Shown here: in pieces, positions 7,300-13,385 of the stretch
Position numbering within the stretch: the first letter of the stretch is position 1
Layout: every line of letters starts with the position of its first letter
Source of the DNA: CAYJBP01 sp964368605
Lineage (GTDB): Bacteria; Bacillota; Dehalobacteriia; UBA4068
NCBI GenBank assembly: GCA_964368605.1
Contig: CAYJBP010000069.1
Location: 1 to 13,474, forward strand
Direction of reading: 5' to 3'
Length of the DNA stretch: 13,474 bases
Position numbers and translations under genes: made by a program
Notes under the pieces: model-generated
Databases searched by the model: none
What the model saw: only the letters and a program-made list of their open reading frames with translations
What the model was told of the DNA's origin: nothing

Positions 7300-8779
7300 C
7301 TTGGTTTTCCTCCACAACCTTGGCATTATTGCGTAAAGAATCCGACCAGGTGATAATAACTCGATCGTCTGCGCTTAAGCCATCCAAAACTATGATTTGG
7401 TCTTGGTTAAATTGGCCTAAGCTGATGATTCTTTTTTCGGCAATGCCATTATTATTTACATATACATAGGCCTCGTCGCCCTGGTACTGAACCGCATCAA
7501 AAGGAATAGTTAGGGCATTTTCGGCCGTAAAATTAGCCAGGCTAATCGTGGCCATCGTACCATAATAAAGATTGCTGCCACCATTATCTATCTGCCCTTT
7601 AACGGTAAACATGCCGGTTTGAGGGCTGGCTACTTGCCCAATTTCGCTGATTTGACCACTTAATTCTTGATCATTTACCATAACGGTAAGCGGCTGGCCG
7701 ATTGTTAAATAAGGGATGGTTTTTTCCGATACGGCAAAACTTACAAAATTGCCATCCTCGCTAACAATTTCCATTGCCACCGAATTGCTATTTAAAATAT
7801 CCAAAGGCTCTATGGAAATTGTCGATACTATGCCACTAATAGGGGCTGTAACCCGGTGTTCGTCTAATAATTCGGCAGCATCATCGCGGCTATCTGCGGC
7901 ATCATTAATACTATTGGAGGCATTGGTTAATTGGCCGCTAAGCGAGGCGTTTTCTACCCTAAACAGCGGCTGCCCTACCTCTACAAAATCGCCGTTTTGC
8001 ACCAAAACTTCCTCAACCGTGCCGGCTAGGCCGGAACTAACCGCTGCACTGCTTTGATTATCAAAAAATGCCGAATTGCTACATGTATAGGCGCCAATAG
8101 TGGCAGTAGCTTCGCGCCCTGCCTGCACTCCGCCGGGATTTATTACATTAATAGTGATATAATTTACCATAATATTACCAAATAAAAACTCCGGGCTGCC
8201 AGATATTTCGCTAACGGTGCCGGTTAGGGCTTCGCCGGTATCTATTAAGGTAACCTGTGCTGTATCGCCAAGCATAATATGCTCGGCATCTTGGCTTAAA
8301 AAGGGAATTCTTAAATCCAGCTCGCTTTCATTAGCAATATAAGCTAACTGGCTAGTTGGGCTAACGGTGGCCAAAACTTCGGTATCAATACTGCGTATAT
8401 AGCCGCTAATTGGGGCTTTAACCAGGGTGCTATCATAAATATTGCTATAGTTTTCATTGGCGCGGCTTAGCGCATCGCTGGCGCTATCATATAGATCATT
8501 GGCATTTTCGGTATCAATGGTAAAAAGCACATCACCCTCGGTAACCGTATCGCCGATATTCACCATTACTTCTTCAACTTCGCCTGCTATCATCGGCATA
8601 ATAGCCGTTTGGTTTTGTGGTTCAAGCTCGGCAATATAGTTGCCGTAAAGGGAGAATTCGCCAATAGTTGGCTGCGTGCTTTTAACGGTTATAGACGCTG
8701 TTTCGGCAGTTGTTTCGTTGTTGGAACAGCCACTTAATAGGGCGATGGCCATGGTGATTATAATTAGTATTTTTTTCAT
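7286..8779 (-). CDS. RND efflux periplasmic adaptor lipoprotein with duplicated lipoyl/barrel module
   Basis: The 497-residue adaptor (membrane-fusion protein, HlyD/AcrA superfamily) would link the RND pump to the outside. An N-terminal hydrophobic segment ends in a lipobox LLSGC (residues 14-18), so Cys18 should be lipidated. Two successive modules follow. In the first, lipoyl half-motif GEVEEVMVNIGDTVTEG (66-82) pairs with APISGYI (122-128) and a barrel domain to about 230. In the second, AGTVEEVLVQNGDFVEVG (252-269) pairs with APISGIV (312-318) and a barrel to about 415. A membrane-proximal domain (about 420-490) ends the protein. Most adaptors have one such module. The helical hairpins between half-motifs are only about 27-30 residues. 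I chose ATG at 8779, preceded by GGAG, over an in-frame TTG at 8794. It is the first gene of the efflux operon. Confidence 0.92.
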   Translation of the reverse strand: MKKILIIITMAIALLSGCSNNETTAETASITVKSTQPTIGEFSLYGNYIAELEPQNQTAIMPMIAGEVEEVMVNIGDTVTEGDVLFTIDTENANDLYDSASDALSRANENYSNIYDSTLVKAPISGYIRSIDTEVLATVSPTSQLAYIANESELDLRIPFLSQDAEHIMLGDTAQVTLIDTGEALTGTVSEISGSPEFLFGNIMVNYITINVINPGGVQAGREATATIGAYTCSNSAFFDNQSSAAVSSGLAGTVEEVLVQNGDFVEVGQPLFRVENASLSGQLTNASNSINDAADSRDDAAELLDEHRVTAPISGIVSTISIEPLDILNSNSVAMEIVSEDGNFVSFAVSEKTIPYLTIGQPLTVMVNDQELSGQISEIGQVASPQTGMFTVKGQIDNGGSNLYYGTMATISLANFTAENALTIPFDAVQYQGDEAYVYVNNNGIAEKRIISLGQFNQDQIIVLDGLSADDRVIITWSDSLRNNAKVVEENQDVSN

Positions 8780-8803
8780 ATTATTCAGCTCCAAATTTAT
8801 ATT

Positions 8804-8818
8804 TGATGACCTGCATCA
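8804..8818. repeat. Palindrome TGATG-N5-CATCA in the adaptor leader
   Basis: TGATG (8804-8808) and CATCA (8814-8818) form a perfect 5-bp inverted repeat around ACCTG. It lies between the predicted transcription start of the efflux operon (near 8823) and the adaptor ribosome binding site. It could be a protein-binding site or a small RNA hairpin, or chance; it is short. Confidence 0.35.
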
Positions 8819-8829
8819 TTGCTGATAGT

Positions 8830-8861
8830 ATGATAGAATAAAAAAATAAACTCAAGATAAA
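8830..8861 (-). promoter_or_regulatory. Efflux operon promoter with tandem OmpR-type box
   Basis: On the minus strand, TTTATCTT (8861-8854) is repeated 11 bases later as TTTATTTT (8850-8843). Exactly 7 bases further is a -10-like TATCAT (8835-8830). Direct repeats with 11-base period next to a promoter are the classic binding arrangement of OmpR/PhoB-family regulators. No good -35 element is present, as expected for an activated promoter. The arrangement mirrors the one facing the regulator gene at 8879-8910. Confidence 0.65.
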
Positions 8862-8878
8862 CAAAATTAACTATTTTA

Positions 8879-8910
8879 TTTATCTTAAGTTTATCTTATT
8901 GGTATATACT
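8879..8910 (+). promoter_or_regulatory. Regulator operon promoter with tandem OmpR-type box
   Basis: TTTATCTT at 8879-8886 recurs perfectly at 8890-8897, an 11-base period. After 7 bases comes a -10-like TATACT (8905-8910), which predicts a start near 8917 and a leader of about 23 bases. The box covers the position where a -35 would lie (8882-8887, a poor match), as in activator-dependent promoters. The stretch 8879-8892 is an inverted copy (13 of 14 bases) of 8848-8861. The likely binder is the response regulator encoded at 8940, giving autoregulation. Confidence 0.68.
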
Positions 8911-8939
8911 TTGATTATCAAACCGGAAAGGTGATAAAT

Positions 8940-9623
8940 ATGTTTAATATTTTAGTTGTTGATGATGAAATTAATATTCGCCGCCTAATGCAGATTATTT
9001 TGGAGCAAAATGGCTTTACTGCTTTTTGTGCCGAAAATGGCGAGGTAGCCCTAAATATTATGGATAGCCAGCAAATAGATTTGGTTATTTTAGATATAAT
9101 GATGCCCAAGATGGATGGCTATAAATTTGTAGAAATTTTGCGCCAAACCAATTGCGATTTGCCGGTTTTAATGGTAAGTGCCAAGCAGGATATTAGCGAT
9201 AAAAAGCTGGGTTTTATGGCCGGCACCGATGATTATATGACAAAACCTGTAGATGAAGAAGAAATGATTTTGCGGATTAAGGCTTTATTGCGGCGCTCCA
9301 AAATTGCCCATCAGCGCCAAATTAAAATTGGCGAGGTGGTTTTGGATTATGATGCCTTAACCGTTAAATATCATCAGGATAGCCAAACTTTGCCGCCTAA
9401 AGAATTTTATCTACTCTATAAGTTATTGGCTAATCCCGAGCAGATTTTTACCCGTTATCAAATTTTAGACGAAATTTGGGGCATGGAAAGCGATACCGCC
9501 GATAATACGGTTATTGTTCATGTTAACCGCCTGCGTAAGCGTTTTGAGCATATTAAAGAATTTGAAATTATCACTGTGCGTGGCTTAGGCTATAAGGGAG
9601 TGCGTTATGAAATTAAAAATTAA
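8940..9623 (+). CDS. OmpR-family response regulator (first two-component system)
   Basis: A 227-residue regulator with an N-terminal receiver domain (about 1-118): acidic pair Asp8-Asp9, phospho-acceptor Asp52 in LDIMMPKMDG, Ser80 and Lys102 in TKPVDE. A C-terminal OmpR/PhoB winged helix (about 126-225) has the recognition helix VIVHVNRLRKRF (about 191-202) and wing TVRGLGYKG. All key residues are present, so it should be a functional DNA-binding switch. I chose ATG at 8940 (MFNILVVDDE) with AAGGTG 6 bases upstream. GTG at 8931 would add three residues and would leave only GGAAAG directly in front of it. It is transcribed divergently from the efflux operon, and the shared region contains matching tandem boxes, so it probably controls the pump and itself. 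Confidence 0.93.
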   Translation: MFNILVVDDEINIRRLMQIILEQNGFTAFCAENGEVALNIMDSQQIDLVILDIMMPKMDGYKFVEILRQTNCDLPVLMVSAKQDISDKKLGFMAGTDDYMTKPVDEEEMILRIKALLRRSKIAHQRQIKIGEVVLDYDALTVKYHQDSQTLPPKEFYLLYKLLANPEQIFTRYQILDEIWGMESDTADNTVIVHVNRLRKRFEHIKEFEIITVRGLGYKGVRYEIKN

Positions 9624-10674
9624 TACTTTTCCGGTTAGGATTTTTATTACGGTACTAGCTACCCTAGTAACGATGATTTTATTCTTTATCATAGGTATTA
9701 TGATTATCAATTATCTGGATTTGGAGATGAAAACCTTTATTAATGGCCTAAATAATCTGCGAGCAAGAAGTTATTTAATAGTTATGCTGATTAGCAGTTT
9801 TATTTGTGCCAGTTTACTAAGCTTTGTTTTAATTCGAATTCAGCTTAAGCCTTATAATTTGCTAAAATATGGCCTGTTTATGTTAACTAAAGGCGAGTAC
9901 AGTGTGCGCTTAGACAGTAAAAATTTAAATTCGGCAGAATTTAATGAAATAATCGAAGACTTTAATACCCTGGCCCAAGAGCTGGAAAATACCGAATTAT
10001 TTCGTAAAGACTTTATCAATAATTTTTCCCATGAATTTAAAACACCGATTACTTCTATTAAAGGCTTTGCCAAGATAATCAAAAATAATCATTTAACCGA
10101 AGAAGAAAAATCTGAATATTTGGATATAATTGTAGCGGAAAGCAGCCGCCTAGCCCAGCTATCTAATAATATTCTTACTTTGACTAAAATCGAAAATCAA
10201 GGTATAATAACCAATGAGGAAAATTATCAATTATCGGAGCAAATTAGATTGATTATTTTATCCTTAGAGCCTGTTTGGTCTAAAAAAGGCTTAAATTTTG
10301 ACCTGGATTTGGCTGATTTTATGTTTTTTGGCAATCGGGAATTAATAAGCCATATTTGGCTAAATTTAATCGATAATGCTATCAAGTTTTCGCCGCAAAA
10401 TGCCGATATAAGCATCAAGTTAATGCAAGAAACCGACCAAGCTGTATTTAAGATAAGCGATTATGGATCGGGCATGGACGAAGAAACGATAAATCAAATT
10501 TTTAATAAATTTTATCAAGGCGATGCCTCGCATAATGTATGCGGCAATGGTATTGGGATGGCAATTGCCAAAAGTGTGGTAGATTTTTATAAAGGTGAAA
10601 TTGATATTATAAGCCAGCTAAATCAGGGAAGCAGCTTTACTGTTAAGCTGCCAAGCGAGCAGACAAGGAGCTAA
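9607..10674 (+). CDS. Sensor histidine kinase (first two-component system), short extracellular loop
   Basis: The 355-residue membrane kinase has two membrane helices (about 10-35 and 56-78) separated by only about 20 residues. A HAMP-like linker (about 78-130), the phospho-acceptor helix with His142 in FSHEFKTPITS, and an HATPase domain follow, with the N box LIDNAIKFS (Asn257), G1 DYGSGM (286-291) and G2 GNGIGMAIA (313-321). All catalytic elements are intact. It overlaps the regulator gene by 17 bases and has GGGAG 6 bases before ATG 9607, so the pair is certainly co-transcribed. The very short loop resembles kinases that sense within the membrane or through a partner protein. A link to the neighbouring pump is plausible but inferred. 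Confidence 0.94.
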   Translation: MKLKINTFPVRIFITVLATLVTMILFFIIGIMIINYLDLEMKTFINGLNNLRARSYLIVMLISSFICASLLSFVLIRIQLKPYNLLKYGLFMLTKGEYSVRLDSKNLNSAEFNEIIEDFNTLAQELENTELFRKDFINNFSHEFKTPITSIKGFAKIIKNNHLTEEEKSEYLDIIVAESSRLAQLSNNILTLTKIENQGIITNEENYQLSEQIRLIILSLEPVWSKKGLNFDLDLADFMFFGNRELISHIWLNLIDNAIKFSPQNADISIKLMQETDQAVFKISDYGSGMDEETINQIFNKFYQGDASHNVCGNGIGMAIAKSVVDFYKGEIDIISQLNQGSSFTVKLPSEQTRS

Positions 10675-10677
10675 TTT

Positions 10678-11292
10678 ATGAATGAGCTTAATTTTTATAA
10701 TCAAGCCAATATTTATTTAGAAACCGCTATCGAGCAGGTTTTATTAAGGATAAATCTGCAAAGAAAGGTTTTTAACCGCCATAATGGTCGCGATTTTATT
10801 GATCATTATAAATCAAGAATCAAATCTCTAGAGAGTATGAAGGCCAAATTGCAAAAGCAAAACCTGGACTTTACCTTAGATAATGCCTTAGGCAAAATTC
10901 AAGATGCTGCCGGCATTAGAATAATTTGCCCATTTATCGACGATGTTTATCTGGTGGCGGCCTCGTTTAAAGAGTATGCCGATATAGAAATTGTTTTGGA
11001 AAAAGATTATATAGCTAATCCTAAGCCTAATGGTTATCGCAGCTATCATATAATATTAAAGCTGCCGGCACATCTTTTTTTACAGTATCGTGATATTTAT
11101 GTAGAGGTGCAAATAAGAACTATTGCCATGGATTTTTGGGCCAGTCTTGAGCATCAGCTTAAATATAAAAAGGAAATTGGCAATCAGGATTTTTTAATCG
11201 GCCAATTAAAGCGCTGCGCCGATGAAATTACCTCAACAGATTTAACCTTGCAATCAATACGCGATATTATCTACTCAATGGAAAATAATTAG
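10678..11292 (+). CDS. Small alarmone synthetase (RelA/SpoT-domain GTP pyrophosphokinase, RelQ/YjbM-like)
   Basis: The 204-residue cytoplasmic enzyme is predicted to transfer pyrophosphate from ATP to GDP or GTP, making (p)ppGpp. It consists of one RelA/SpoT synthetase domain with no hydrolase (HD), TGS or ACT domain, the hallmark of small alarmone synthetases. Signatures are YKSRIKSLESMKAK (about 44-57), QDAAGIRI (75-82, with metal-binding Asp76), NPKPNGYRSYH (114-124) and VEVQIRTIAMDFWASLEHQL (142-161, with catalytic Glu143). Length and order match Bacillus YjbM/RelQ. ATG 10678 has AAGGAG 7 bases upstream and lies 3 bases after the first kinase. The second regulator's ribosome binding site overlaps this gene's stop. 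Its place inside a two-component cluster suggests control by the signals these systems read. Confidence 0.93.
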   Translation: MNELNFYNQANIYLETAIEQVLLRINLQRKVFNRHNGRDFIDHYKSRIKSLESMKAKLQKQNLDFTLDNALGKIQDAAGIRIICPFIDDVYLVAASFKEYADIEIVLEKDYIANPKPNGYRSYHIILKLPAHLFLQYRDIYVEVQIRTIAMDFWASLEHQLKYKKEIGNQDFLIGQLKRCADEITSTDLTLQSIRDIIYSMENN

Positions 11293-11300
11293 GAGGCAGT

Positions 11301-11984
11301 ATGAAAATTTTATTAGCCGATGACGAGCAGCAATTGATTTATCCGATTGCCAAATATTTAGAACTGCATGGTTTTAGCGTAGATACTGCCAATGATGGGC
11401 AGCAAGCCTTGGAGTTAGCCACCAGTAATATCTATGATTGCCTGGTTTTAGACATTATGATGCCATATTTAGATGGCATAGCCTTAGTTGGCAAATTGCG
11501 AGCCATGCATAATTTTACCCCGATAATTCTGTTAACCGCCAAAAATAGCTCGCCCGACCGTATCGAAGGTTTTAGCGGTGGGGCGGATGATTATATATCC
11601 AAACCCGTTCCTTTAGCCGAATTGCTTAGCCGCGTGCAGGCTTTAATCAGGCGCAATAATCAATATGGCACCGATATTTTGACTATTGGTAATTTAAGCT
11701 ATAATCAACGCACTTTTGAACTGGCGGCTAGTGGCATATCTGTGCGCTTAAGCAGCGCCGAGGGTATTATTTTGCAAAATCTTATTATTCATCATGGCAA
11801 AATAGTAGCAGCGGATTATCTGCTGGAAAAATTCAGCCAATTAGCAGAAAATATCGATCATGAAACTTTAGATTTATATTTAAAATTCTTGCAAAAAAAA
11901 TTGATAGCTATTAAGTGCGATCAATTTATCAATATTAGCGATACTGGCTTTAAACTGGTACAAGAGGTGCAGAATGAGGCATGA
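11301..11984 (+). CDS. OmpR-like response regulator with divergent DNA-binding domain (second two-component system)
   Basis: A 227-residue protein with a complete receiver domain: acidic residues Asp7 and Asp8, phospho-acceptor Asp51 in LDIMMPYLDG, Thr79 and Lys101 in SKPVPL. The C-terminal half aligns with OmpR winged helices (LSSAEGIILQNLIIHHGKIV, then a helix pair), but the recognition helix reads DLYLKFLQKKL (191-201) where family members have something like VHIRRLRKKL. The wing reads ISDTGFK in place of VRGxGYK. Conserved arginines are therefore lost, and DNA affinity or specificity may be altered. AGGAGG (11291-11296) before ATG 11301 overlaps the synthetase stop, predicting strong coupled translation. 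It overlaps its kinase by 11 bases. Confidence 0.9.
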   Translation: MKILLADDEQQLIYPIAKYLELHGFSVDTANDGQQALELATSNIYDCLVLDIMMPYLDGIALVGKLRAMHNFTPIILLTAKNSSPDRIEGFSGGADDYISKPVPLAELLSRVQALIRRNNQYGTDILTIGNLSYNQRTFELAASGISVRLSSAEGIILQNLIIHHGKIVAADYLLEKFSQLAENIDHETLDLYLKFLQKKLIAIKCDQFINISDTGFKLVQEVQNEA

Positions 11985-13227
11985 TAGGCATAATGAATTA
12001 GATAAAAAGGTGCGCGGAAGATTTATTCTTGTGGGCTGTTTATCGATAATTGTTGTTACCTTATCTTTACAGTTTGCTAATAATTTATTTACGATTAATC
12101 AAACTAATCAATTATTTAAGGGTTTTTTGGAAAGAGTTATTGAAAGTGGCGGCAGGGAAAATCCCAATAATTTGCCCGATGGTAGTCATGAATTGAATGC
12201 TTATATCGAAAAGGGTTTTGCGGCCAATAGTTTTGCGGTAATTATTACCCAGTCGGGGCAGGCGGAGCTGATTGCTACAACTAATTCGGCCAAATATGAG
12301 GATGTTTATTTAGAGCTTACCCAGCAGGTTTTAGCTTCCGGCGAAGTAAGGGGCAATATAAACTCTTATCATTATTTGATGGGGCAGTATAATGGCTCTA
12401 CCATCATTGCTTTTGGCGATTTTTGGCAAGAGGAATTATTAAGTGGCATATTTACCCAAAATTCAATCTCGGCCGCCGTGATTTCGATGGTTTTATTATT
12501 GATTTTATTAGTATATTTTTCCGCCAAAATTGTGCGTCCAATTACCAATAATATTGTAAGCCAAAAGACCTTTATCAGCGATGCCGGCCACGAGCTTAAG
12601 ACCCCGGTAGCAATAATTTCCGCCAATGCGGAAATGCTGGCTGCAGAAAATGGCGGCGAAAATACTTATATTAAAAATATCCAAAGCCAAACTCAAAGGA
12701 TGAACAGCTTAATCGAAAAATTACTGATGCTTTCTGCACTTAATGAGCAAAAGGCTGCTAATTTTAGCAAATTTGATTTAAGTGAGATGATTATAGATGT
12801 AAGCAAAACCTTTGAAATCATTGCGTCGCAAAAGAATTGTCTCTTAAACTATGATATTGATACCGATTTAAGCCTGCATGGCGAGAGCAAAAGCTTGCAG
12901 GAAATGATTATTATCCTACTTGATAATGCTATCAAATATAGCCCTGCAGATTCATCGATTGATATATCCTTAAAGCAACATGGTTCAAAAATTATGCTAA
13001 AAATTCAAAATAAGATCGAAAAAGATAGCATTATCGAAACCGAAAAATTATTTACCAGGTTTTATCGCTCGGATACCTCGCGCGCCAGGGCCAGTGGCGG
13101 CTATGGTTTAGGGCTAAGCATTGCCGAGAGTATTATCGGCCTGCATAATGGCATGATTGAGGCTAAAATTATCAAGGCGTCAACTGCCGATGATAATGAT
13201 GCTATTGCCTTTATAGTGCTTTTATAA
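11974..13227 (+). CDS. Sensor histidine kinase (second two-component system), no clear HAMP domain
   Basis: The 417-residue kinase has a membrane helix at about 17-37, an extracellular domain of about 125 residues (38-162) that I do not recognise, and a second helix at about 164-185. Only about 20 residues separate that helix from phospho-acceptor His206 in SDAGHELKTPVAIISANAEM, so a full HAMP domain does not fit. The N box LLDNAIKYS (Asn318) and G2 GGYGLGLSIA (375-384) are good, with RFYRSDTSR before G2. The G1 site reads IQNKIEKDS, lacking the usual DxGxG glycines. ATG 11974 lies in the end of the regulator gene, with AGAGGTG just upstream. It is the last gene of the five-gene cluster. I see no canonical terminator after it: AGCAG/CTGCT at 13236-13253 has no T tract following. 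Confidence 0.92.
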   Translation: MRHDRHNELDKKVRGRFILVGCLSIIVVTLSLQFANNLFTINQTNQLFKGFLERVIESGGRENPNNLPDGSHELNAYIEKGFAANSFAVIITQSGQAELIATTNSAKYEDVYLELTQQVLASGEVRGNINSYHYLMGQYNGSTIIAFGDFWQEELLSGIFTQNSISAAVISMVLLLILLVYFSAKIVRPITNNIVSQKTFISDAGHELKTPVAIISANAEMLAAENGGENTYIKNIQSQTQRMNSLIEKLLMLSALNEQKAANFSKFDLSEMIIDVSKTFEIIASQKNCLLNYDIDTDLSLHGESKSLQEMIIILLDNAIKYSPADSSIDISLKQHGSKIMLKIQNKIEKDSIIETEKLFTRFYRSDTSRARASGGYGLGLSIAESIIGLHNGMIEAKIIKASTADDNDAIAFIVLL

Positions 13228-13340
13228 TGGGCGTAAGCAGGTTTTTTACTGCTAATATAAGCCCCGGTTATTGCTGATTTGAGTGCTGTATACTAGTAAA
13301 ACGAGGCAATTATAATATGGGATAACCTGCCTGATTGCAA

Positions 13341-13359
13341 TATTGTAGTGATTACAATA
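13341..13359. promoter_or_regulatory. Inverted repeat TATTGTA-N5-TACAATA, possible operator
   Basis: TATTGTA (13341-13347) and TACAATA (13353-13359) form a perfect 7-bp inverted repeat around GTGAT. It covers the -35 position of the promoter at 13351-13379, so a bound dimeric regulator would directly affect that promoter. I do not match it to a known operator family. The rest of 13228-13340 holds no gene. Confidence 0.5.
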
Positions 13360-13379
13360 CTAAGTATGGATGATATAAT
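13351..13379 (+). promoter_or_regulatory. Extended -10 promoter in front of a GC-rich transcript
   Basis: TATAAT (13374-13379) is preceded by TGA, giving the same TGATATAAT block as the promoter at the left end of the window. A weak -35 ATTACA (13351-13356, 4 of 6 matches) lies 17 bases upstream. Transcription would start near 13386, at the point where base composition changes sharply. Confidence 0.65.
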
Positions 13380-13385
13380 AAGCAC

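Noticed and set aside
7300..7326. Upstream start for the RND gene
   Set aside because: It adds nine charged residues inside the adaptor gene. ATG 7299 has GGAGG in front and gives the usual RND N-terminus.
7716..8639. Open frames on the plus strand opposite the adaptor gene
   Set aside because: Low-complexity Ser/Ala/Thr-rich translations typical of antisense frames, without initiation signals.
13236..13253. AGCAG/CTGCT hairpin after the last kinase, considered as terminator
   Set aside because: Five base pairs only, and the T run lies in the loop rather than after the stem.
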